NCBI GenBank assembly: GCA_021781255.1
Contig: JAJXXG010000146.1
Coordinates: forward strand, 1 to 12,456
From: Acidobacteriota bacterium
GTDB taxonomy: Bacteria; Acidobacteriota; Terriglobia; Terriglobales; Acidobacteriaceae
DNA length: 12,456 nt
Reading direction: 5' to 3'
In this document: one piece after another, positions 5,002-12,456 of the stretch
How the letters are laid out: each line of letters opens with the position of its first letter
Position numbering within the stretch: position 1 is the first letter of the stretch
Notes under the pieces: generated by a model
What the model was told of the DNA's origin: nothing
The model's database searches: none
The model's input: only the letters and a program-made list of their open reading frames with translations
Program-made: the position numbers and the translations under genes

Positions 5002-7794
5002 TCATCCCTTCAGCAGCCGTTCCACCTCCGCATGCAGCCGCGCTGTAATCGACGCCTCGCTCTCTTCGGGCGCAAACCGCACCGGCCTGCCCACCCGCAC
5101 CGTGATGGTCCCCGCGCGGAACCAGTGCTTCTCGCCCCTCTTCAGCGGGCCCAGGCCCACAATCGCCACCGGCAACACCGCCGTCCCTGACTGCTTCGTC
5201 AATATCCCGATCCCCGACCGAAACTGCGCCAGCTCACCCGTCGCCGAACGTGTTCCCTCGGGAAACACCAGCACGTGATACCCCCGGTCCAGCGCCTCGC
5301 CCGCATGCTGAAAGCTCCGCTGGAACTGCCGCCGCCGGGGCAACGGAAACACGTTGTACAGTGCCGTCAGAAGAAACCAGATCAGCGGCCCTTGCGGCAG
5401 AAACCGCCTTGCCCCCGACTCCCAGTTCGTATTGCGAAAATGCCGGTAGTCATCCAGCATCTCCCCGGACATGGCTGCCGCAACCCACCGCCGCACCGGC
5501 CCCGGCAGCGCATACTCCACCAGCGGCCCGTCCATTGTCGTCACGTGATTGCAGATCATCAGCATCGGCTCGTCAATCATCAGCCCCTCGGCCAGTTCAA
5601 CCTTGGGATGCGCCATCAGCCACACCAGCGGCCTTGCCACGCATTCCTGAAACACCACCCGCACCCACGCCACCGGCCTCCACCATGGCCAATGCGGATA
5701 GATGTGTTTCGCCGCCGGTTCCGCCGCCGCGCCAATTTCCATCCCGGCCCTCGCTGGCAGTTGCGCCATCCGTTTCGCTTCTCTCTCCGCAGGCGGCTCA
5801 AATCCTGGCCGCACCTCAAGTGCCTCTGCCGCTCCGCTCTCCTCCCTCGCAGGCGCGGCAGTCTGCCCCATCGCCTCGCCGGAAACCAGTTTTCGCAGCT
5901 CGCCCAGCGTCTGCGCGCCTTCCAGAAGCCCGTTCTCCGGCGCTCTTCCCAGTCTTGCTTCAATCGCCGCTGCCAGTTGCACGCGCCCCAGGCTGTCCAG
6001 GTGCAGGTCTTCTGCCAGCCGCAGTTCGTCGCCGGTTCCCGCGGGCGCTTCTTCCGTGATCTCCGCAATCAGCGCCGTCAGCCAATCCCCGCCCATCGAC
6101 GCTTGCTCCGCCCCGCCCGCGCGTCTTTGAGCCTCTCTCGCGGCCACCCATTCCGCCACCACCTTGCGCCGCACCTTGCCAGTCGAGGTCCGTGGCAAAT
6201 CCGGCTCAGGCCACAGTGCCCATCGCCGCACGCGCTGGAACTCCGCCAGTCGAGCGTTCGCCCGTTCAAGTACCGCCGGGGCCTGCGTCTCTGCGCCGCG
6301 CAGTGCAAGCACCGCAAACGGCTCCGGCCCGCCTGCCGTCTCCACGGCAACTACCGCGCATGCCGCCACCTCCGGCTCCTGCTCCAGAGCCGCCTCCACG
6401 TCTTCGGGGTGAACATTCACTCCCGCCGCCGTCACAATCGTCTCGCTCTTCCGTCCCAGAAAGCGCAGCTCGCCCGTCGCCTGTGCCTCCGCCAGGTCGC
6501 CCGTCGCCAGCCAATCATCCTCGCGCTGCCGCATCTCGCCGCCTTGCCATGTCGCGCTGCTGATCATCGGCCCGCGCACCAGCACCTCGCCGTCTGGACC
6601 CAGCTTCACCTCGCGCCCCGCCAGCGGCTTGCCCAACGTTCCCCGCGCAACGTGGAAGGGATGGTTCAGCGTAATCAGCGCCGTCGTCTCCGTCATCCCG
6701 TAGCCCTGCACCACCACAAAACCCAGAGCATTCCAGAACTGCTCCAGCGGCCCCGCCAGCGCCCCGCCACCCGAGATCAGCGCCCAGAACTTCAGCCCGA
6801 ATGCCCGATGTACATCGCGAAAGCGCCACCACCGCTCCCACGCCTTCAGGCCCTTCGCCGCGGCCACGCGCTCCGCCAACCCCGGTACGCTCGTCTCCAG
6901 GTGCGTCTTCAGCAGGGCCATCACGCGCGGAACAGCCGCAAGCACGCTGATGCGCTCCCGCCGGATCGTCTCCATCAGCCGCGGCGCCACCAAATGGCTC
7001 TCAAAGTGAACCTCCGCCGCAAATATCGGCGGAATCCAAAGCCCCATCGTCTGCCCGAACACATGGCTCAGCGGCAGCGTATGCAGGAACCGCAGCGGAT
7101 GCACCACGCGCTCGTAGCGCAGGTAGGGCTGCGCTCCCTGTTCAATCGGCCCCACGCTCGCCAGCACGTTCCCGTGCGTATGGACAATGCCCTTGGGCTC
7201 CCCCGTCGTCCCCGAAGTGAAAAGAATCTGCAACTGCGTCTCGCGCGAAAGCCCCGCCACGGGCCCCGCCTCTTCAGTGGGCAGGGCAGCAGCCCAGTCC
7301 TCAAACGCCAGTTGCGGAAAATCGAGGTGCGGATGCACCTGACCCTGGTCCTGCGTTGCGGGCAGGGAAGTCTCGCTGGCCTCTGAGCTGGGTGCCCCAT
7401 CCTTTCCGCGGTCTTGTGCGGAAAGGGTGGGATTCAAAGCACGCAACTGCCTCAGCAGCAGAGCGTCGCCCACCACCAGCTTCGGCCGCACGTCCGCCGC
7501 CACCCGCGCCGCAAACTCCGCGCTCCCATACGCATCCAGCGGAACCGCCAGCACCCCGCGCAGCATGCAGCCATAGAACGCGCCAATCCACTCCGCGCCA
7601 TTCTCCGCCCAAAGCACCACACGGTCGCCCTGCCGAATGCCGCGCGCCTCCAGCAGCGCAGCAAACCGCCCCGCCAGCCTCGCCAGTTCGGCATAGGTCG
7701 TCGCCCGCCGCCGGTTGCCCACCATGCGCACCACGGCAATCCCGCGCCCATATCGGCGAAAGTCGTCCAGCAGAGTTGCCAGATGTTCCCGCAT
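5002..7794 (-). CDS. Acyl-activating AMP ligase - acyl carrier domain - PlsC acyltransferase fusion
   Basis: From ATG 7794 the product is 930 aa with three domains. Residues 1-560 are an adenylate-forming ligase: FTSGTTGEPKG (192-202), GYGMTET (364-370), TGD (431-433), GRKSETIVTAAGVNVHPEDVE (447-467) and catalytic K540 in PRTSTGK. Residues 570-640 are an acyl carrier domain whose LHLDSLG places the phosphopantetheine serine at S601. Residues 695-930 are a glycerolipid acyltransferase with H750-x4-D755 (NHVTTMD) and FPEGTRS (844-850). The likely role is to activate a fatty acid, load it onto the fused carrier and pass it to a lysophospholipid or other acceptor at the membrane. The parts recall E. 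coli Aas, but the domain order is reversed and a carrier is added. A GTG at 7836 would add 14 residues; ATG 7794 is preferred because GGGGA lies 4 nt upstream. A hairpin repeat adds residues near 126-150. The substrate is not visible from sequence. Confidence 0.9.
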   Translation of the reverse strand: MREHLATLLDDFRRYGRGIAVVRMVGNRRRATTYAELARLAGRFAALLEARGIRQGDRVVLWAENGAEWIGAFYGCMLRGVLAVPLDAYGSAEFAARVAADVRPKLVVGDALLLRQLRALNPTLSAQDRGKDGAPSSEASETSLPATQDQGQVHPHLDFPQLAFEDWAAALPTEEAGPVAGLSRETQLQILFTSGTTGEPKGIVHTHGNVLASVGPIEQGAQPYLRYERVVHPLRFLHTLPLSHVFGQTMGLWIPPIFAAEVHFESHLVAPRLMETIRRERISVLAAVPRVMALLKTHLETSVPGLAERVAAAKGLKAWERWWRFRDVHRAFGLKFWALISGGGALAGPLEQFWNALGFVVVQGYGMTETTALITLNHPFHVARGTLGKPLAGREVKLGPDGEVLVRGPMISSATWQGGEMRQREDDWLATGDLAEAQATGELRFLGRKSETIVTAAGVNVHPEDVEAALEQEPEVAACAVVAVETAGGPEPFAVLALRGAETQAPAVLERANARLAEFQRVRRWALWPEPDLPRTSTGKVRRKVVAEWVAAREAQRRAGGAEQASMGGDWLTALIAEITEEAPAGTGDELRLAEDLHLDSLGRVQLAAAIEARLGRAPENGLLEGAQTLGELRKLVSGEAMGQTAAPAREESGAAEALEVRPGFEPPAEREAKRMAQLPARAGMEIGAAAEPAAKHIYPHWPWWRPVAWVRVVFQECVARPLVWLMAHPKVELAEGLMIDEPMLMICNHVTTMDGPLVEYALPGPVRRWVAAAMSGEMLDDYRHFRNTNWESGARRFLPQGPLIWFLLTALYNVFPLPRRRQFQRSFQHAGEALDRGYHVLVFPEGTRSATGELAQFRSGIGILTKQSGTAVLPVAIVGLGPLKRGEKHWFRAGTITVRVGRPVRFAPEESEASITARLHAEVERLLKG
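7391..7434 (+). repeat. GGTGCCCCA hairpin repeat, copy 1 (inside the ligase fusion gene)
   Basis: GGTGC leads into CCCATCCTTTCCGC (7396-7409), an 8-nt loop (7410-7417) and GCGGAAAGGGTGGG (7418-7431). The stem is 14 bp with a single G-T pair. It lies antisense to the host gene and is read through in frame, coding for a polar loop (about residues 126-150) between early strands of the ligase domain. Confidence 0.8.
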
Positions 7795-7905
7795 CGCATC
7801 CCCATGGTACAGCGAGACTTGCCCCAACGTCCGCACACAGCCGGGTGAGCCGCCCTTCTCTTCGCTTCCTATTCGCCACTCTCCGCGTTATGCTCATGCT
7901 CAGGC
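7795..7905. promoter_or_regulatory. Divergent intergenic region between the ligase fusion and lhr
   Basis: Only 111 nt separate the two divergent start codons, 69 nt if the GTG at 7836 is used. Promoters for both genes should lie here or inside the opposing gene. I see no convincing -35/-10 pair or operator on either strand. The lhr start has only AGG immediately upstream. Confidence 0.35.
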
Positions 7906-10900
7906 ATGCCCCCGCACCCGCCCAACCCGGACCCGGCTTCCGACCCCCTCGCCTGCTTCCATCCCGTCACGGCAGAGTGGTTCCGCGCCGTATTTGACGC
8001 GCCCACCGCGCCGCAGCGCCTCGGCTGGCCCGTCATCGCCCGCGGCGAAAGCGCACTCATCCTCGCCCCCACCGGCACAGGAAAAACCCTCACCGCCTTC
8101 CTCTGGTGCCTCGACCGTCTCATGCTCCACAATCTGCCCGGCGACAAGGTGCCCCACATCTACGGGCGCTCTGGGCCCGGAGATGTGGGAGACCACGCGC
8201 CTCCAACCGCCAAATCTGGTTGCCGCATCGTCTACGTCTCCCCCCTCAAGGCCCTCGCCGTTGATGTCGAGCGCAACCTGCGTTCTCCTCTCGCCGGCAT
8301 CGCCAACATGGCCCGCCGCCGCGGCGTCCCGTTCCACGAGCCGCTCATCAGCGTCCGCACCGGAGACACCCCACAGCGCGAGCGCGCACGCTTCCGCCGC
8401 CAGCCCGCCGACATCCTCATCACCACCCCCGAGTCGCTCTACCTCCTGCTCACCTCCCAGGCTGCCGACGCCCTCCGCACCGTCGACACCGTCATCATCG
8501 ACGAGATCCACGCCCTCGTTCCCACCAAGCGCGGAGCTCACCTCGCCCTCTCGCTGGAGCGCCTCGAAGCCCTCACAAAAAAGCCAATCCAGCGCATCGG
8601 CCTCTCCGCAACCCAGCGCCCATTGGAAGAAGTCGCTCGCTTTCTCGGGGGTGTGGAAATCTCTGTGGAGCCAGCCTACGGAAAGAACGATGCCACATTC
8701 CATGGCAATTCAAAATCAACAGGTTCGGGTGCAAATCTTCAAGTTGAACTGGAAGAATTTCTGTCACCTTCCGCAACGCCCGGCCCGCACACCCAGGACT
8801 CCGCACCCGCTGCCTCTCTCGCTCCCGATCTCACCCCCTGGTCTTCCGATACCTCCCAGACACTGCCCCTCATCTACCGTCCTGTCACTGTAGTTAACGC
8901 AAGCCACCCCAAACAGTTAAAGCTGAAAATTGAAGTTCCAGTTGAAGATATGGCGCGCCTCACCGCCATGGAAGAATTGCCCAGCGGCCCCGCCTCGCAG
9001 ACACCGCGCCGCGTCTCCATCTGGAACGCCATCCACCCACGCCTCCTCGAGCTCATCCGCGAGCGCAATTCCACCATCCTCTTCGTCAACAGCCGCCAGG
9101 TCGCCGAGCGCCTCGCCGGAGCGCTCAACGATCTCGCCGGTGATGCGATCGCCCGCGCCCACCACGGCTCCCTCGCCGCCCATCAGCGCTCCGTCATCGA
9201 AGAGCAGCTCAAGGCCGGCCAGATCAAGGCCCTCTGCGCCACCTCCACACTCGAACTCGGCATCGACATGGGCGCCGTCGATCTCGTCATCCAGATCGAG
9301 GCCCCACCCTCCGTCGCCAGCGGCATGCAGCGCATCGGCCGCGCCGGCCACAGCGTGGACGCCGTCAGCGAAGGCGTCTTTTTCCCCAAATACCGCGCCG
9401 ACCTCGTCGCCTGCGCCGCCGTCACCCGCGCCATGCACGAGGGACACATCGAGTCCACCCGCTACCCCCGCAACCCACTCGACGTCCTCGCCCAGCAGCT
9501 CGTCGCCATCGTCGCCTCCGCCCGCCCGGCGAACCCTCCCGTCCACAAGCGCGGAATCAAAACCCTGGGTGCCCCATCCTTGCGACGTTTTTCAGTCGCA
9601 AGGGTGGGAGACCAGGAACCTCAACCGACCTCCGTTTACCAGGCGGAAGAGACTGAACCCAGGCCGGGTGCCCCAGAGCATGCCCTGAGCTTGTCGAAGG
9701 GTCTCGCTTTTGAGACCTGGAATAGCACCGCCAACCCCGCCAACCCCGGTGAAGTCCCCCGGCCCGAAGTCTCCGTCGACGCGCTCTACGACCTCGTCTG
9801 CCGTGCCGCGCCCTTCGCCAGTCTTTCCCGCGCCTCCTTCGAGGGCGTACTCGATCTGCTCAGCGGCCGCTATCCCTCCGACGAGTTCGCCGAGCTCCGC
9901 CCGCGCCTCACCTGGGACCGCGTTCGCAACGTCGTCACCGCCCGCGACGGCGCAGCCCGCCTCGCCATCCTCAATGCCGGAACCATCCCCGACCGCGGCC
10001 TCTACGGCGTCTTCCTCGCCCACACTGAGGGCAAATCCATCCGCGTCGGCGAGCTCGACGAGGAGATGGTCTTCGAGTCCCATCCCAACGAAACCTTTAT
10101 CCTCGGTGCCTCCACCTGGCGCATTGAGGACATCACCCACGACCGCGTGCTCGTCACCCCCGCCCCCGGCGAGCCCGGCAAAATGCCCTTCTGGAAGGGC
10201 GATGGTCCCGGCCGCCCGCTCGAATTCGGCCGCCGCATCGGCGCCCTGGTCCGCGAGCTGCGCGGCCTTCCCAAACCCGCCGCTCTCACCCGCCTCGTCG
10301 CCGAGCACGACCTCGACCCCAACGCCGCCGAAAACCTGCTCCAGTTCCTCGCCGACCAGGCAGAAGCCACCGGCCAGGTCCCCGACGACCGCACCATTGT
10401 CATCGAGCGCTGCCGCGACGAGTTGGGCGACTGGCGGGTCTGCGTGCTCACGCCCTTCGGCAGCCGCATCCACATTCCCTGGGCCATGGCCGTCAGCGCC
10501 CGCATCCGCGCCGCCGGCGGCCCCGAGGTCGAAACCCTCTGGAGCGATGACGGCTTCGTCCTCCGCTTTCCTGACACCGACGAGCCGCCCGACCCCGACT
10601 GGTTCCAGATTGACCCCGCCGAAGCCACGGCGCTTGTGCTGCGCCAGCTCGGTTCCTCTGCCCTCTTCGCCGGCCGCTTTCGCGAGGCCGCGGGCCGCGC
10701 GCTCCTCCTGCCCCGCCGACGCGCAGACCAGCGCTCGCCCCTGTGGCAGCTCCGCAAGCGTTCCTACGACCTGCTCAGCGTCGCCTCCCGCTACCCATCC
10801 TTTCCTTTGCTCTTGGAGGCCTACCGCGAGTGCCTGCGCGACGTCTTCGACATGCCAGCCCTGCTGGAAACGCTGCGCGCGATCCAGCAGCGCCGTCTCC

Positions 10901-12456
10901 GCGTCCACGTGGTGGAGACAAAAAAGCCCTCGCCCTTCGCCGCATCGCTGCTATTCAGCTACGTGGCCAACTTCCTCTACGACGGCGACGCGCCCCTCGC
11001 CGAGCGCCGCGCCCAGGCCCTCACCGTCGATCAGGACCAGCTCCGCGAACTGCTCGGCGAGGCCGACCTCCGCGAACTCCTCGACGCCGACGCCATCGCG
11101 GAAGTCGAAGACGCCGCGCAGTGCCTCGCCGAATCCCATCGCGCCCGCTCCGCAGACGGCATCCACGACCTCTGCCTCCGCCTCGGCGACCTGTCGCGCG
11201 CCGAAATCGCCCTTCGCGTCACCAGCCCCTCGCTGCTCGAATCCGTAGACCGCCTCATCCGCTCCCGCCGCCTGCTGGAACTCCGCATCGCCGGCGAAAA
11301 GCGCCTCATCGCCGCTGAGGACGCCGCCCGCTATCGCGACGGACTCGGCATCCCTCTTCCGCCCGGCCTGCCCACCGCGCTGCTGGAGCCCGTGGCCCAT
11401 CCCGTCCTCGAACTCGTCCGCCGCTACGCCCGCACCCACGGCCCCTTCACGCTGCATGAAGCAGCCGACCGCTTCGCCCTCGACGCAACGGTGGTCGAAG
11501 CCACGCTCCACCGTCTCGCCCAGGAAGGTCGCATCCTCGAAGGCGGCTTCCGCCCCGGCGGCCTGCACCGCGAGTGGTGCGACACAGAAATCCTCCGCCA
11601 GATTCGCCGCAAATCCCTCGCCCGTCTCCGCCGCGAGGTCGAACCCGTCGAGCAGCGCACGCTCGCCCGCCTCCTCGCCCATTGGCAGGGCCTGCTCGCG
11701 CCGCGCCGCAGCGCCCATGCCCATCTGGATGCCCTGCTCGACACCATCGAAAACCTCCAGGGCGCGCCGCTGCCCGCCTCGCTGCTGGAGTCATCCATCC
11801 TCCCTGCCCGCATTGCCGACTACGCATCCGGCGACCTCGACACCCTCATCGCCGCCGGCGAAGTCGCATGGGCCGGCGTCGAGCCGCTCGGCGAGCGCGA
11901 CGGCCGCATCGCCCTCTTCCTCGCCGACAAGCTGCCCCTGCTCCTGCAGCAGCGGCCTCAGCCCGAGCCGCTCTCCGAGCGCGAGGAGCAACTCCTCGCT
12001 GTCCTCGAATCCTCCGGCGCCAGCTTCTTCGACCCGCTGCATCAGGCCATCGGTGGCGGCTATCCCGGCGAATCCATCGATGCGCTCTGGAGCCTCGTCT
12101 GGCGCGGCCTCATCACCAACGACTCGCTGCACGCCCTGCGCGCCTACATCGCCAAACCCGAAAGCGCCCGCGCGCCGCGTCGATTGCAAACAGGCACTGC
12201 ATTTCGCTCCCGCCGCACCACGCCGCCCACCGCCCAGGGCCGCTGGTCGCTGCTGCCGGTGCGTGCGCTGCAGGGAAGCGCCGCGCCTACAACAACCGAA
12301 CGCAGCCACGCCCTCGCGCAACAATTGCTCCACCGCTACGGCGTCCTCATGCGCGAGCACGCCGCCGCCGAAAACATCCCCGGCGGCTTCAGCGCCGTGT
12401 ATGGCGTCCTCAAAGCGCTTGAAGAGAGCGGCCGTATCCGTCGCGGCTATTTCGTC
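7906..12456 (+). CDS. lhr: Lhr-type ATP-dependent superfamily 2 helicase (3' end beyond window)
   Basis: The frame is open from ATG 7906 to the last base: 1517 codons without a stop. Lhr proteins are 3'-to-5' DNA helicases linked to DNA repair. Helicase motifs, in order: I APTGTGKT (54-61), II DEIH (199-202), III SAT (234-236), IV ILFVNSR (391-397), V TSTLELGIDMG (446-456) and VI QRIGRAGH (475-482). The Lhr-core follows, with NAGTIPDRGLYG (690-701) and MPFWKGDGPGRP (760-771), which distinguish Lhr from other helicases. From about 850 onward lie winged-helix-rich C-terminal segments as in full-length Lhr (E. coli, 1538 aa). The protein is longer than usual because of inserts near residues 76-105, 250-324 and 551-620; the first and third carry GGTGCCCCA repeats. 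No stop or frameshift breaks the frame. ATG 7906 is the first plausible start, although its ribosome binding site is weak. Confidence 0.93.
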   Translation, partial: MPPHPPNPDPASDPLACFHPVTAEWFRAVFDAPTAPQRLGWPVIARGESALILAPTGTGKTLTAFLWCLDRLMLHNLPGDKVPHIYGRSGPGDVGDHAPPTAKSGCRIVYVSPLKALAVDVERNLRSPLAGIANMARRRGVPFHEPLISVRTGDTPQRERARFRRQPADILITTPESLYLLLTSQAADALRTVDTVIIDEIHALVPTKRGAHLALSLERLEALTKKPIQRIGLSATQRPLEEVARFLGGVEISVEPAYGKNDATFHGNSKSTGSGANLQVELEEFLSPSATPGPHTQDSAPAASLAPDLTPWSSDTSQTLPLIYRPVTVVNASHPKQLKLKIEVPVEDMARLTAMEELPSGPASQTPRRVSIWNAIHPRLLELIRERNSTILFVNSRQVAERLAGALNDLAGDAIARAHHGSLAAHQRSVIEEQLKAGQIKALCATSTLELGIDMGAVDLVIQIEAPPSVASGMQRIGRAGHSVDAVSEGVFFPKYRADLVACAAVTRAMHEGHIESTRYPRNPLDVLAQQLVAIVASARPANPPVHKRGIKTLGAPSLRRFSVARVGDQEPQPTSVYQAEETEPRPGAPEHALSLSKGLAFETWNSTANPANPGEVPRPEVSVDALYDLVCRAAPFASLSRASFEGVLDLLSGRYPSDEFAELRPRLTWDRVRNVVTARDGAARLAILNAGTIPDRGLYGVFLAHTEGKSIRVGELDEEMVFESHPNETFILGASTWRIEDITHDRVLVTPAPGEPGKMPFWKGDGPGRPLEFGRRIGALVRELRGLPKPAALTRLVAEHDLDPNAAENLLQFLADQAEATGQVPDDRTIVIERCRDELGDWRVCVLTPFGSRIHIPWAMAVSARIRAAGGPEVETLWSDDGFVLRFPDTDEPPDPDWFQIDPAEATALVLRQLGSSALFAGRFREAAGRALLLPRRRADQRSPLWQLRKRSYDLLSVASRYPSFPLLLEAYRECLRDVFDMPALLETLRAIQQRRLRVHVVETKKPSPFAASLLFSYVANFLYDGDAPLAERRAQALTVDQDQLRELLGEADLRELLDADAIAEVEDAAQCLAESHRARSADGIHDLCLRLGDLSRAEIALRVTSPSLLESVDRLIRSRRLLELRIAGEKRLIAAEDAARYRDGLGIPLPPGLPTALLEPVAHPVLELVRRYARTHGPFTLHEAADRFALDATVVEATLHRLAQEGRILEGGFRPGGLHREWCDTEILRQIRRKSLARLRREVEPVEQRTLARLLAHWQGLLAPRRSAHAHLDALLDTIENLQGAPLPASLLESSILPARIADYASGDLDTLIAAGEVAWAGVEPLGERDGRIALFLADKLPLLLQQRPQPEPLSEREEQLLAVLESSGASFFDPLHQAIGGGYPGESIDALWSLVWRGLITNDSLHALRAYIAKPESARAPRRLQTGTAFRSRRTTPPTAQGRWSLLPVRALQGSAAPTTTERSHALAQQLLHRYGVLMREHAAAENIPGGFSAVYGVLKALEESGRIRRGYFV
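8148..8194 (+). repeat. GGTGCCCCA hairpin repeat, copy 2 (inside lhr)
   Basis: GGTGCCCCACATCT opens the unit and AGATGTGGGAGACC closes it. CCCACATCT (8153-8161) pairs with AGATGTGGG (8181-8189), and GGGC/GCCC pairs inside that. It is read in frame as part of a polar loop (about residues 80-97) between helicase motif I and the strand IVYVSPLKAL. Confidence 0.7.
9567..9613 (+). repeat. GGTGCCCCA hairpin repeat, copy 3 (inside lhr)
   Basis: CCCATCCTTGCGAC (9573-9586) and GTCGCAAGGGTGGG (9595-9608) form a 14-bp stem with one G-T pair and an 8-nt loop. Layout and flanks (CTGGGTGC before, AGACCA after) match copies 1 and 2, while the inner stem differs. It is read in frame, coding for residues from about 554 onward. 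Confidence 0.8.
9666..9720 (+). repeat. GGTGCCCCA repeat, copy 4, joined to a CCTGAGCTTGTCGAAGG motif
   Basis: GGGTGCCCCAGAGC opens the unit, followed by CCCTGAGCTTGTCGAAGGG (9683-9701) and a small hairpin GGTCTC-GCTTTT-GAGACC (9700-9717). The middle motif (reverse complement CCTTCGACAAGCTCAGG) is a palindrome-like sequence I remember as recurring in many environmental bacterial genomes. It lies 52 nt after copy 3 and is read in frame (about residues 588-605). Confidence 0.65.

Noticed and set aside
7715..8893. Long plus-strand frames out of phase with lhr (also 8930-9688, 9710-11248 and 11574-12422)
   Set aside because: They are Pro/Ser/Arg-rich shadows. The phase starting at 7906 is continuously open and holds every Lhr motif, so no frameshifted or split lhr needs to be invoked.
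9592..10908. 438-codon minus-strand frame inside lhr, with other long antisense frames in lhr and the ligase gene
   Set aside because: High GC content produces long antisense frames. Their products are Ala/Gly/Glu-rich with no domain pattern, while the sense frames carry complete motif sets.

Overview
The window is a GC-rich bacterial chromosome segment. My best guess at the host is an Acidobacteriota (Terriglobia-like) genome. This rests on three things: an outer-membrane protein of a style I associate with that group, palindromic GGTGCCCCA-type repeats embedded in genes, and the general protein similarity. It is inference from memory, not a search result.

Left part (1-2011): the 3' end of an unidentified gene, then cheB and cheR, packed with gaps of 3 and 2 nt. 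These are the methylesterase and methyltransferase that set the adaptation level of chemoreceptors, so this is the tail of a chemotaxis-type operon. Next (2121-3311) is a secreted outer-membrane protein that appears to join an OmpA-like barrel to a PagL-like lipid A 3-O-deacylase barrel.

Middle (3426-4942): an AT-richer patch of about 1.43 kb sits at the 3' end of a minus-strand tRNA-Leu(CAA). The last 19 nt of the tRNA gene, including the encoded CCA, are repeated at 3426-3444. This is the usual footprint of a site-specific integrative element. The patch has no integrase. It carries a DUF4145-like protein of 217 aa, an unrecognised 80-aa protein, a 23-nt direct repeat near each end, and an 11-nt inverted repeat around the small gene. 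It is the part of the window most likely to hold something undescribed.

Right part (5002-12456): a minus-strand gene encodes an unusual three-part lipid enzyme (acyl-activating AMP ligase, acyl carrier domain, PlsC-type acyltransferase). Divergent from it is a very long plus-strand gene for an Lhr-type superfamily 2 helicase. That gene stays open for 1517 codons and runs off the right edge. Four copies of a GGTGCCCCA hairpin repeat lie in frame inside these two genes, one in the ligase gene and three in lhr. They add low-complexity segments to the proteins without breaking the reading frames.

No rRNA, CRISPR array, transposase, integrase or phage structural gene is visible.
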